From an uncultured Chitinophagaceae bacterium (GTDB lineage: Bacteria; Bacteroidota; Bacteroidia; Chitinophagales; Chitinophagaceae), in NCBI GenBank assembly GCA_937900675.1, contig CALCEA010000184.1, positions 1 through 17,480 on the forward strand: a stretch of 17,480 nt of DNA, read 5' to 3'. Of the stretch, positions 1 to 8,300 are shown piece by piece (position 1 is the stretch's first letter; each line of letters starts with the position of its first letter). Made by a program: the position numbers and the translations under genes. A model generated the notes under the pieces. It was not told the origin of the DNA. It made no database searches and worked only from the letters and a program-made list of their open reading frames with translations.

Positions 1-805
1 TATCTGGTGCAGTTCCATGCACTGCTTCAAAAATAGAAATATGATCTCCAATATTTGAGGAAGGCGCAAATCCAAGCCCACCAACTAATCCAGCACATAA
101 ATCACTTACGATATCACCTTGTAAATTAGTTAGAACAATTACATCAAATAAATCTGGACGACTCACCAGTTTCATACACAAATCATCTACAATCACATCA
201 TCCGCCTTGATGTCTTTATATTCTCTAGCGATTTCATTAAATACTTCTAGGAATAAACCATCCGTTAATTTCATGATATTCGCCTTATGGCCACAAGTCA
301 CTCTCTTGGCACCTTTCTTCTTTGCCATTTCAAATGCATAGCGAATCACTTGCTCACTACCTCCTCTTGAAATAAATCTTCTAGCAATGGCAACATCCTG
401 AGTTAACATATGTTCAACACCACCATAAGTATCTTCAATATTTTCACGAACAATAGTCAAGTCAATATTTACACCTGCTTTACTAAAAACAGTATCAACT
501 CCACTTAAGGTTTGAAAATGTCTTTCGTTTGCATAAGTGTTCCAAGTTTTTCTTGCAGTAACATTCACACTTTTAACACCCTTACCCTTAGGTGTTTCCA
601 TTGGACCTTTGAATAATATTCCTAAAGATTCAATAGTTGCCTTAGCCTCTGGCGTCATGCCATTACTAAAACCCTTATCAAAAACCCATTTTCCCATATC
701 AACAAACTGGTATTCCAAAGGCAGGTTAGCTGCTTTGAAAATACGAATTACCGCTTCCATTATTTCTGGACCAATTCCATCACCATTTGCGACTGCGATC
801 TTCAT
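1..805 (-). CDS. icd: isocitrate dehydrogenase (TtIDH/IPMDH superfamily), C-terminus cut by window edge
   Basis: Oxidative decarboxylation of isocitrate to 2-oxoglutarate in the cytoplasm (TCA cycle). The visible 268 residues begin MKIAVANGDGIGPEI, the nucleotide/substrate fold start of the isocitrate/isopropylmalate dehydrogenase superfamily. KSVNVTARK (residues 78-86) carries the isocitrate-binding Ser expected in IDHs rather than the pattern of LeuB. RENIEDTYGG (120-129) is the Arg/Tyr active-site segment, HKANIMKLTDG (173-183) holds the catalytic Lys, D231 and D235 in NLQGDIVSDL are metal ligands, and EAVHGTAPD (260-268) is the start of the cofactor-binding loop. The Thermus/Rickettsia-type enzymes have over 450 residues, so roughly 40% is missing beyond base 1. 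NAD versus NADP preference cannot be read because the deciding residues are outside. The ATG at 803-805 is the first good start. No Shine-Dalgarno is seen, only an A-rich leader. Isopropylmalate dehydrogenase is the main alternative, less likely. Confidence 0.88.
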   Translation of the reverse strand, partial: MKIAVANGDGIGPEIMEAVIRIFKAANLPLEYQFVDMGKWVFDKGFSNGMTPEAKATIESLGILFKGPMETPKGKGVKSVNVTARKTWNTYANERHFQTLSGVDTVFSKAGVNIDLTIVRENIEDTYGGVEHMLTQDVAIARRFISRGGSEQVIRYAFEMAKKKGAKRVTCGHKANIMKLTDGLFLEVFNEIAREYKDIKADDVIVDDLCMKLVSRPDLFDVIVLTNLQGDIVSDLCAGLVGGLGFAPSSNIGDHISIFEAVHGTAPD

Positions 806-876
806 AGTAAATTGATTTTTAGCTTGAGAAAATGCCTAAAAAAGGGCAATTTTTTGCGAATTTACGTTAGTTAAAG

Positions 877-912
877 GGTTAAATAAAAAATTGAGGATTA
901 ATTTATTTAATC
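877..912. promoter_or_regulatory. inverted repeat between divergent icd and apaG (possible operator)
   Basis: TTAAATAAA (879-887) is the exact reverse complement of TTTATTTAA (902-910). The arms can be extended by two more pairs (one G-T) to 877-912, with a 14-base spacer. The repeat sits between two imperfect -7-like boxes pointing outward: TAAATTCG on the minus strand (857-864) toward icd and TAATTTCG on the plus strand (928-935) toward apaG. A regulator bound here would cover the upstream part of both promoters. The arms are pure A/T, so chance is a real alternative. Confidence 0.3.
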
Positions 913-975
913 GGATGGAAAATTTCCTAATTTCGGGGGGCAGTATACTCTGCAAATGGCTTTATACATTGTATC

Positions 976-1362
976 ATGACCTCTAAAATATCAGAAGGCA
1001 TTGAAGTAAGTATCGAAACTTTTTTTCAAAAAGACTACAGTAACCCATTACAAAATGAGTTCATGTTTGCTTACAGAATCACTATCGAAAACCACAATTC
1101 ATTTCCTGTAAAATTATTAAGAAGATACTGGGAAATCTTTGATAGCAATAGCGAACATAGAGAAGTGGAGGGAGAAGGCGTAGTGGGTGTACAACCTTTA
1201 ATTATGCCGGGTAAACAATATCAATATGTTAGTGGTTGCCATTTAAAAAGCGAGATGGGGAAAATGCAAGGATACTATACCATGGAAAATGTAGAAAACA
1301 AAGACTTGATCCATGTAAATATTCCAGCATTCAAAATGATTGCTCCTGTAAAATTAAACTAA
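976..1362 (+). CDS. apaG: ApaG domain protein (DUF525)
   Basis: This small cytoplasmic protein of 128 residues is about the usual length of stand-alone ApaG (roughly 125-130). The fold is a fibronectin-III-like beta sandwich. Family hallmarks are visible: the core strand segment FAYRITIENHN (31-41), RRYWEIFD (49-56), the glycine-rich GEGVVGVQP loop (65-73) resembling a pyrophosphate-binding loop, and the C-terminal GKMQGYYTME segment. ApaG in enterobacteria has been linked to Co2+/Mg2+ resistance and Ap4A metabolism, but the biochemical role is not settled, so only the family call is secure. The ATG at 976 follows TACATTG-TATC, a shortened version of the -7 box plus a 4-base gap seen before other genes here. 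Its TAA (1360-1362) overlaps the gldB stop codon on the other strand. Confidence 0.92.
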   Translation: MTSKISEGIEVSIETFFQKDYSNPLQNEFMFAYRITIENHNSFPVKLLRRYWEIFDSNSEHREVEGEGVVGVQPLIMPGKQYQYVSGCHLKSEMGKMQGYYTMENVENKDLIHVNIPAFKMIAPVKLN

Positions 1363-2309
1363 GGTTGATAACCAGCTTCTGCATAAATTACAGATGCGGG
1401 AGTTTCAGCTAATTTTTCTAAATCATCATAAGTGCTTTTACGCTGCTTTTTCATATAAGCACTCACCATTTTATACCCAATATATTTTCCAATATTACCA
1501 GGCAATGGTGCGCCTAATAAACTATTTTGCTCAGCATCTCCTAAGGTATTCAAAGCATCAATTCTTTCTTTACTCAACAACATTTTTTGCTCTACAAGGT
1601 ATTGCCAAATAGTTGATTCTTGCTCCTTTACTGCTTTTAATTGAACAGAAGAATAATCCCATAGTAAGGTATCAGGAGTATGCAGGACAATGGTCTCTAG
1701 CATATATTGACGCTTACCCGCTTCTATCATTTGATATACTAATTCAGGTTCTGATCTTTTATTAAACAAATAATCATTCAATACATTTTGAATACAATAA
1801 AAAGGAATTTGTTGAGGAATATAATGATCGAAAGTTGAAATCTGCAAACCTACTCCAATATAATGGTCACTTAAAACATTAAAAGAGCTAGAAAAAGGGC
1901 TCATGTAGTATATTAATTCCTTTGGCATTATGTATTTTGGGAAATAAAAATGAAATCTTGCAAATGCTTTATTCAAATCGGCACTAATTGAATTTGGCGC
2001 ATTTACTTTTAAAGCATTTTTATAAATAGGCAGATATAACTTGAAATAACTCTTAATTTTTTGAGAATCTCTAACAGGATCGACCTGCAAAATTTTACTA
2101 AAGTAATCAGAACTGAATTGGGGATAGCGCTCGTACAATGATGCGATTCCCCTAGTAATTTGATTGGTGTCCATTGCAAAGAAAGCCGTGTCGAATCTTT
2201 TTACAGGAATCAACTGAATAGCTTGTCCCTCAATAGGATCATTATGCTTAGAACTACAAGCAAAAAAGAAACAAATGGATAAACCTAGCCAAAAAGAGTG
2301 GATACGCAT
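1359..2309 (-). CDS. gldB: GldB-family gliding-motility lipoprotein
   Basis: Predicted inner-membrane-exported lipoprotein of 316 residues. The start chosen is the ATG at 2307-2309, giving MRIHSFWLGLSICFFFAC: a short positive N-region, hydrophobic core and lipobox FFAC with Cys18 as the lipidated residue. An upstream in-frame ATG at 2366 would add 19 residues that overlap the nadE start and bury the signal peptide. Family-like segments include the YPQFSSDYF stretch near residue 65, the PKELIYYMSPF region and IGVGLQISTFDHY (mid-protein, ordered strand/helix of the GldB family). GldB is required for gliding and type IX secretion function in Flavobacterium johnsoniae, but homologues occur widely in non-gliding Bacteroidota, and no gldC follows here. 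The gene is divergent from nadE and convergent with apaG, so it probably forms its own transcript. Confidence 0.82.
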   Translation of the reverse strand: MRIHSFWLGLSICFFFACSSKHNDPIEGQAIQLIPVKRFDTAFFAMDTNQITRGIASLYERYPQFSSDYFSKILQVDPVRDSQKIKSYFKLYLPIYKNALKVNAPNSISADLNKAFARFHFYFPKYIMPKELIYYMSPFSSSFNVLSDHYIGVGLQISTFDHYIPQQIPFYCIQNVLNDYLFNKRSEPELVYQMIEAGKRQYMLETIVLHTPDTLLWDYSSVQLKAVKEQESTIWQYLVEQKMLLSKERIDALNTLGDAEQNSLLGAPLPGNIGKYIGYKMVSAYMKKQRKSTYDDLEKLAETPASVIYAEAGYQP

Positions 2310-2312
2310 GCT

Positions 2313-2320
2313 CAAAAATA
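2313..2320 (-). promoter_or_regulatory. -7 box TATTTTTG of gldB
   Basis: Exact match to the Bacteroidota sigma-ABfr -7 consensus TAnnTTTG on the minus strand. Only AGC separates it from the gldB ATG at 2309. A transcript starting at the usual distance would be leaderless or nearly so. A clear -33 TTTG at the standard spacing is not seen. Confidence 0.5.
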
Positions 2321-2352
2321 CAAAAAATGAGAGGTTATTTCTTTTAAAACCC

Positions 2353-2360
2353 GACCTTTG
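2353..2360 (+). promoter_or_regulatory. near-match -7 box GACCTTTG of nadE
   Basis: Differs from TAnnTTTG only in the first base. It lies 4 bases before the nadE ATG at 2365, the same spacing as the exact boxes before pyrD and the DUF5686 gene. No Shine-Dalgarno is present between it and the ATG. It lies back-to-back with the gldB box, 32 bases apart. Confidence 0.35.
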
Positions 2361-2364
2361 GGGC

Positions 2365-4047
2365 ATGAAGATTTGTATTGCACAACAGAACTATCATATT
2401 GGCAATTTTGAAGAAAATACCAAGAAGATACTTTGCGCTATTGAAGAAGCGAAGAAACAAAGAGCAGACATTATTTTATTCAGCGAAATGAGTGTTTGCG
2501 GATACCCTGCGAGAGACTTTGTAGAATTTAATGATTTTATTGAACAATGCTATCAAAGTATTGAAAAAATCAAAGACGCTGCTGATACTATTGGTGTACT
2601 TATTGGAAGCCCTTCAAGAAATCCCGAAAAGAAAGGAAAAGATTTATTCAATGCCGCCTTCTTTTTATATGAACAAAAAATTGTTGCAGAAATACATAAG
2701 ACCTTATTACCTACTTATGATGTGTTTGACGAGAACAGGTATTTCGAATCTGCAGATAGTTGGAAAGTAGTTCCTTTCAAAGGAAAAAAATTAGCTATCA
2801 CTATTTGTGAAGATATCTGGAACTTAGGAGATAACCCTTTGTACAGAATTTGCCCGATGGACCAGTTAATGGAACAAGCTCCAGACATCATGTTAAATTT
2901 AAGTGCTTCCCCATTTGACTATACACATGATGAAGACAGAAAAGCAACGATCAAAGCCAATGTATTAAAATATAAGATTCCTTTATTCTATTGTAATGCG
3001 GTAGGAAGTCAAACAGAAATTGTATTTGATGGTGGCTCTTATGCATTTGATAAAGACGCCAATTTGTGTGGTGCACTTCCGATGTTTGAATCTGACATGC
3101 AAATATTTGAATGCAATGATGATGGAAGTATTAGCGCACCTATACTAGAACCAGCAGCTAGAGTGCCCAATAAAGAATTGAACCCATCTAAATTAATGCC
3201 TGAATTAAATATTGATCAGGTATATAAAGCGTTGGTATTAGGCATCAAGGATTATTTTAATAAAATGGGCTTTAAAAAAGCCATATTGGGCTCATCTGGT
3301 GGCATAGACTCTGCTGTAACATTAGCCATTGCAGTAGAAGCCCTTGGAAAAGAAAATGTGTATGCTATATTAATGCCTTCACCATACTCTACCAATCATT
3401 CAGTGGACGATGCAGTGCAATTAAGTAAAAACTTAGATAATCCGCACGATATTATTCCGATCAAAGATGTTTACGAATCTTTCTTGGGAACCTTGAAACC
3501 TATTTTCAAAGACCTTCCTTTTTCATTAGCTGAAGAGAATATACAAAGTAGATCCAGAGGAAATATCTTAATGGCTATAGCGAATAAATTAGGCTATGTA
3601 TTATTAAATACTTCTAATAAAAGTGAACTAGCTACTGGCTATGGCACATTGTATGGGGATATGGCTGGCGGTTTGGGTGTATTAGGAGATTGTTATAAAA
3701 TGCAAGTTTATGCATTGGCAAATTATATTAACAGAGATCAAGAAATCATTCCTCAGAATATTATTGATAAAGCACCTAGTGCTGAATTAAGACCCAACCA
3801 GAAAGACAGCGATAGCTTACCTGATTACGAAGTATTAGATCAGTTATTATACCAATACATCGAGAAAAGAATAGACCCCGCTGCTATAAAAGCGCTTGGT
3901 TTTGATGCCGCCCTAGTAGACAAGACTTTAAAAATGGTCAACAATAACGAGTACAAAAGAAACCAGTTTTGTCCAATTATCAGGGTTTCACCAAAAGCAT
4001 TTGGTGTAGGAAGAAGGGTTCCTATTGTTGGGAAATATTTGAGTTAA
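2365..4047 (+). CDS. nadE: glutamine-dependent NAD+ synthetase
   Basis: Two-domain cytoplasmic enzyme converting nicotinate adenine dinucleotide, ATP and glutamine to NAD+, the last step of NAD synthesis. The 560-residue protein has an N-terminal nitrilase-type glutaminase domain (about 1-265) with the complete triad Glu41 (FSEMSVCGYP), Lys112 (HKTLLPTYDVFDE) and Cys148 (TICEDIW). The synthetase domain (about 280-560) has the PP-loop SGGIDS at 311-316 and the downstream segment LLNTSNKSELATGYGTLYGD. Length fits the bifunctional bacterial form. The start MKICIAQQNY is chosen because homologues begin right at this beta strand; an in-frame ATG at 2275 would add 30 residues lying inside the divergent gldB gene. 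A strong terminator follows directly, so nadE looks monocistronic. Confidence 0.96.
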   Translation: MKICIAQQNYHIGNFEENTKKILCAIEEAKKQRADIILFSEMSVCGYPARDFVEFNDFIEQCYQSIEKIKDAADTIGVLIGSPSRNPEKKGKDLFNAAFFLYEQKIVAEIHKTLLPTYDVFDENRYFESADSWKVVPFKGKKLAITICEDIWNLGDNPLYRICPMDQLMEQAPDIMLNLSASPFDYTHDEDRKATIKANVLKYKIPLFYCNAVGSQTEIVFDGGSYAFDKDANLCGALPMFESDMQIFECNDDGSISAPILEPAARVPNKELNPSKLMPELNIDQVYKALVLGIKDYFNKMGFKKAILGSSGGIDSAVTLAIAVEALGKENVYAILMPSPYSTNHSVDDAVQLSKNLDNPHDIIPIKDVYESFLGTLKPIFKDLPFSLAEENIQSRSRGNILMAIANKLGYVLLNTSNKSELATGYGTLYGDMAGGLGVLGDCYKMQVYALANYINRDQEIIPQNIIDKAPSAELRPNQKDSDSLPDYEVLDQLLYQYIEKRIDPAAIKALGFDAALVDKTLKMVNNNEYKRNQFCPIIRVSPKAFGVGRRVPIVGKYLS

Positions 4048-4079
4048 TCGAATGATCAACTATACCATTGATCCTACAT

Positions 4080-4112
4080 AAAAAATGAGTCTTCCAATAA
4101 GACTCATTTTTT
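4080..4112 (+). terminator. intrinsic terminator after nadE
   Basis: A perfect hairpin: TGAGTCTT (4086-4093) pairs with AAGACTCA (4099-4106) around loop CCAAT. Flanking A-run (4080-4085) and T-run (4107-4112) extend the stem to 14 pairs, and the T-run acts as the U tract. It begins 32 bases after the nadE stop. The A-run makes it potentially active on both strands, but it separates two plus-strand genes. Confidence 0.85.
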
Positions 4113-4115
4113 ATT

Positions 4116-4123
4116 TACATTTA
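4116..4123 (+). promoter_or_regulatory. near-match -7 box TACATTTA of namZ
   Basis: Matches TAnnTTTG at all but the last base, and lies 4 bases (TCAT) before the namZ ATG at 4128. It lies directly after the nadE terminator, where a new promoter is needed. The call rests on spacing shared with other genes in the window. Confidence 0.3.
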
Positions 4124-4127
4124 TCAT

Positions 4128-5312
4128 ATGAAAAAGATAATCTTTCTATTAGGGCTTGTTATTGTTTGCAGTCAAACGAATGCACAATCTTCAAAAACTA
4201 TTTTGCCAGGTGCCTACCAAATGGAACAATACCTGCCTCTTTTGCAAAATAAAAAGGTAGCCATATTTACCAACCATACGGCCATGCTGGGAAAAATACA
4301 TCTAATTGATACCTTAGTTAAGAGAGGTGTACATATTCAAAAACTATTTACACCAGAACATGGATTGAGAGGCACAGCTGATGCAGGAGAAAAAACCACT
4401 GACGGTATAGATCCACAAACGGGCATTCAAATTGTTTCTTTATATGGTAAAAAATATGGGCCAAGTAATGAAGACTTATTAGATGTAGATGTGATGATTT
4501 TTGATATACAAGATGTGGGTACAAGATTTTACACCTACATTTCTTCTTTACAATATTATATAGAAGCCGCAGCCATTAATCAAAAAGAATTGATCATATT
4601 AGATCGCCCCAATCCAAATGGTCATTATATAGATGGACCTGTTTTAGAAAAACCCTTTAGTAGCTTCGTAGGCAAGATGCCTATTCCTACAGTATATGGA
4701 ATGACTATTGGTGAATACGGAAAAATGATTGTAGGTGAAGGTTGGATTCAAGGACCTGCTCAATTCAAAGTAATTCCTTGTGAGAATTATGATCATCAGT
4801 CAATGTATACATTTAATATCGCTCCTTCTCCTAACCTGCCCACTATGAATTCAATTTATTGGTATCCTACTACCTGCCTAGTAGAAGGCACTGTATTAAG
4901 TGAAGGAAGAGGTACACCACATGCATTTGCATACATAGGTCATCCTTCTATCAAAGGAAAAGATTTTCAATTTACTCCTGCTCCAAGACAGGGTGCGATG
5001 AGTTCTAAATTATATGGACAGGTTTGCTATGGCTGGGATCTAAGTAATCAACAAGCCCCTAAAAACCAAATTGACCTAGCTTTGATTAAAGAAATTTACG
5101 CCGCATTTCCTCAAAAAGATAGTTTTTTCATTCAACCAAAATCAGGCTTAGCAAAGGATTTCTTTTTCAATAAGCTAGCTGGTAATGCCAATTTAATGGA
5201 ACAATTAAAAGCAGATAAATCGGTAGAAGAAATTAGATCTAGTTGGCAACCAGGATTAATTGCATTTAAAAAAATTAGAAAAAAGTATTTACTCTATAAA
5301 GATTTCGAATAG
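4128..5312 (+). CDS. namZ: exo-beta-N-acetylmuramidase, DUF1343 family (NamZ/YbbC type)
   Basis: Secreted or periplasmic glycosidase (GH171 family) that removes terminal N-acetylmuramic acid from peptidoglycan fragments during wall turnover. It has 394 residues, with signal peptide MKKIIFLLGLVIVCSQTNAQ (cleavage after about residue 20). The remaining chain shows the DUF1343 signature throughout: VAIFTNHTA (44-52), FTPEHGLRG (74-82), SLYGKKYGPS (104-113), FDIQDVGTRFYTY (125-137), DRPNPNG (159-165), PSPNLPTM and the EGRGT motif (259-263). PEHG and nearby acidic residues are the candidates for the active site. Function is known from B. subtilis and Tannerella homologues; substrate here is inferred. 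The gene stands alone between two terminators, and no MurNAc kinase or transporter is next to it. Confidence 0.88.
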   Translation: MKKIIFLLGLVIVCSQTNAQSSKTILPGAYQMEQYLPLLQNKKVAIFTNHTAMLGKIHLIDTLVKRGVHIQKLFTPEHGLRGTADAGEKTTDGIDPQTGIQIVSLYGKKYGPSNEDLLDVDVMIFDIQDVGTRFYTYISSLQYYIEAAAINQKELIILDRPNPNGHYIDGPVLEKPFSSFVGKMPIPTVYGMTIGEYGKMIVGEGWIQGPAQFKVIPCENYDHQSMYTFNIAPSPNLPTMNSIYWYPTTCLVEGTVLSEGRGTPHAFAYIGHPSIKGKDFQFTPAPRQGAMSSKLYGQVCYGWDLSNQQAPKNQIDLALIKEIYAAFPQKDSFFIQPKSGLAKDFFFNKLAGNANLMEQLKADKSVEEIRSSWQPGLIAFKKIRKKYLLYKDFE

Positions 5313-5326
5313 GTGAAACGATTATA

Positions 5327-5356
5327 AAAAAGGCCCCGAAGATTCGGGGCCTTTTT
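5327..5356. terminator. bidirectional terminator between namZ and the Asp-box gene
   Basis: GC-rich hairpin GGCCCCGA (5332-5339) with TCGGGGCC (5344-5351), flanked by an A-run (5327-5331) and a T-run (5352-5356) that pair as well. The A/T flanks provide a U tract in either direction. It sits 14 bases after the namZ TAG and 19 bases from the stop of the convergent minus-strand gene, so one hairpin can serve both. Confidence 0.9.
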
Positions 5357-5375
5357 GTTTCAGTTGATAGAATTC

Positions 5376-8300
5376 TTAGTTGCCTATCATTGGAATTGCC
5401 AATTGATGAACTTTATCATTTAAAGCTTTTACACTTTCTTTCTTAATGGTCTCGTATTTTTTCAACTGCTCATCTACTTGTTGTTTTAACTCCAAATAGG
5501 TTTCTTTTACTTGCTTGGTTGGAGCAACATATCCAGAAGCCGCTGATTCAAATACACCAGCAATCTTATCATCTAAACGAATCGGGAAGTTCAATACATC
5601 CTGACCACTCTTAGCCTTTGTTTGGTGTAATGCTTCTTCTATTTTAGTTAGAGATTCAATGACGGCTTTTGCACTAGCTTGAAAACTTGAATCCTTTGTT
5701 TTCTTTTGAACAGCAGCAATTTGTGATTTGATTTCTTTTGCTCCTTTTAAAGTCTTCATGATTTCACTGAAGCTACCTGCAACTTCTAATAAGAATTGTT
5801 CTTGTGCTTTTAAATCTGCATTAGAAACTTTGTAGTTAGGGTCTGCAAGAATTTCAAAAGGATAAGAAACAACATCTTTATCTATAGTTACTTTAGCAGT
5901 GTACTTACCTGGAGCTGCCAATACTGGACTAGTAGAACCATTCCATAAAATTAAACCAGCTTCAGGTTGCTCAATTTCTTTATGGTATAAATTCCATGCG
6001 AATTGATTGAATCCTTGATCTGTTGAGGGACCTTCTTTGTCTTTAGAACTATAAGTTCTGATGACTTTATTTTGATCATCTAAGATGGATATTTCCACTT
6101 TAGTACTATCATTTGTATTAGCTATATAGTATTTAACAACTGCACCTTTTAATGGGTTTAAACCAACATTCGCTGGAATACTTGCAGCAGCTCTTCTTCT
6201 TCTACCGCCCATTTGTGGAGGTACTCTATAAGTATTGGCTACTGGGAATACCTTATTGCCAGTAGCAGATTGGAATTGTTCAATTAAACTCAAATCATCA
6301 AAAATATACAAGCTTCTACCTTGTGTACCTACGATTAAATTATTATCACGAATCAATAAATCTGTAATTGGTGTTACAGGTAGATTTAATTGGAATGGTT
6401 CCCAAGATTTACCATCATTCATAGATACATATAATCCATACTCGGTTCCTGCAAATAAAACACCTGCTTTCTTAGTACTAGCCACAATTGCTCTAGTGAA
6501 ATGCATTGGATCAATACCATTCGTTATTTTCTCCCATGTTTCACCATAGTCAGATGTTTTGTAGATATATGGAGCAAAATCGTCTAACTTATATCTAGTA
6601 CCTGCAAAATAAGCAGTTCCTTTTCTTAATGGATCCACTTCTACTCTATTCCACATCATCCATTTTGGAGCGTCTTTTGGAGTTACATTCTTCCAATTAG
6701 CACCGCCATCCTTACTCACACTAATTACACCATCGTCACTACCTGTCCATAATAAATCTTTTTCTAATGGAGATTCAGCTGCAGTGAAAATAGTACAATA
6801 GTATTCTACACTGGTATTGTCTTGCGTAATTGGACCACCAGAACTTTTTTGTTTGGTTTTATCATCCGTCGTTAAATCTGGAGAAAGTTTTGTCCAACTT
6901 GCACCTTCATTTTCAGTAGAGAATAAATGATTACCCGCTGTATATAATTTTTTAGGATTATGCGGCGAGAAGAAAATTGGATGGTTCCATTGGAAACGGT
7001 ATTTCATTGCTTCTGCACCAGCACCCATTGGATTGTCCGGCCATACATTAATTACTCTATTCTCTCCAGTCTTGTGATCGAATCTAGTGATTAAACCACC
7101 ATAAGATCCTCCATAAACAATATCTGGATTGGTTGGATCTGCAACAATATATCCACTCTCTCCTCCAGCAGTTACTTCAAAATCAGCCTCTCCAATAAAA
7201 GAACCATAAGTGCTTGATTTAATTCTGAAAGCAGAATTATCCTGTTGCGCCGCTAAAACTCTATACGGGAAACTATTGTCTGTGCTTAAACGGTATACTT
7301 GAACTGTTGGTTGATTCATTACAGTGCTCCAGCTTTTTGCACCATCCAAACTAACTTGTGCACCACCATCATCAGAAACAATCATACGCTTTGGATTTTT
7401 TGGATCAATCCATAAATCATGATGATCTCCATGAGGAGTTGGAACTGATTTAAAATTTCTACCGCCATCTGTTGAAACCATAAAGTTTACATTTGGACAG
7501 TACACTTTATTTTCATCCATTGGATCCACAAAAACTTTTGTGTAGTACCAAGCTCTTTGGCGAATATTATTATCACTACAAACTAATTCCCAAGACTTAC
7601 CTGCATCATCAGACATATATAATCCACCGTCTTTATTTTCGATTAGTGCATATAGTTTATCAGTATTAGATTTTGCAATACCAATACCTACAATACCCCA
7701 TACACCTTTTGGTAATCCTTTTGCAGTTTTAATATTAGTCCAAGTTTCTCCGCCATCTGTACTTTTATACATACCAGAACCTTCACCACCACTCTCTAAA
7801 CTATACGGAGTTCTAATTAATTGCCATGTACCTGCGTACAAAACATCTGGATTGCTTGGATCTATAATTAAGTCACTCGCACCAGTTTGAGGATTTACAT
7901 ATAAAACTTTCTTCCATGTAGTTCCACCATCAGTGCTTTTATAAACACCTCTATTTTCATTAGGTCCAAATAAATGACCCATCACTGCAGCCCAAACAAT
8001 ATCTGGATTTTTAGGATGCACAATCATGCGCACAATATGACGACCTTCTTTTAAACCAATATTCTTCCATGTTTTACCTTCATCTGTAGACTTCCACGCA
8101 CCTTCTAAGCCTTCGCTTACATTACCGCGCATAGTATTCTCTCCTTCGCCTACATACATAATAGATTCATTAGATGGGGCAATAGCAATAGAACCAATGG
8201 TTCCCCCAAATTGGCCATCAGATATATTTTTCCAATTAGCACCAGCGTCAGTAGATTTCCAAACACCACCACCAGTAGAACCCATAAAGAATGTATTAGG

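Noticed and set aside
537..815. Plus-strand reading frame of 92 codons antisense to icd
   Set aside because: It lies opposite a well-conserved enzyme in a frame left open by its codon use; the translation has no recognisable domain.
2275..2364. Longer N-terminus for nadE starting at 2275
   Set aside because: Those 30 codons fall inside the gldB signal-peptide region, do not resemble the nitrilase domain, and the family begins at MKICIAQ.
2310..2366. Longer N-terminus for gldB starting at 2366
   Set aside because: It would place 19 charged/polar residues before the lipoprotein signal and overlap the nadE start; the ATG at 2309 gives a standard lipobox.
6235..6549. 104-codon frame antisense to Asp-box paralogue 1
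   Set aside because: Shadow of the conserved propeller gene; the similar-sized frame at 10439-10753 in paralogue 2 is likewise antisense with unrelated protein sequence, so they are not a conserved pair.
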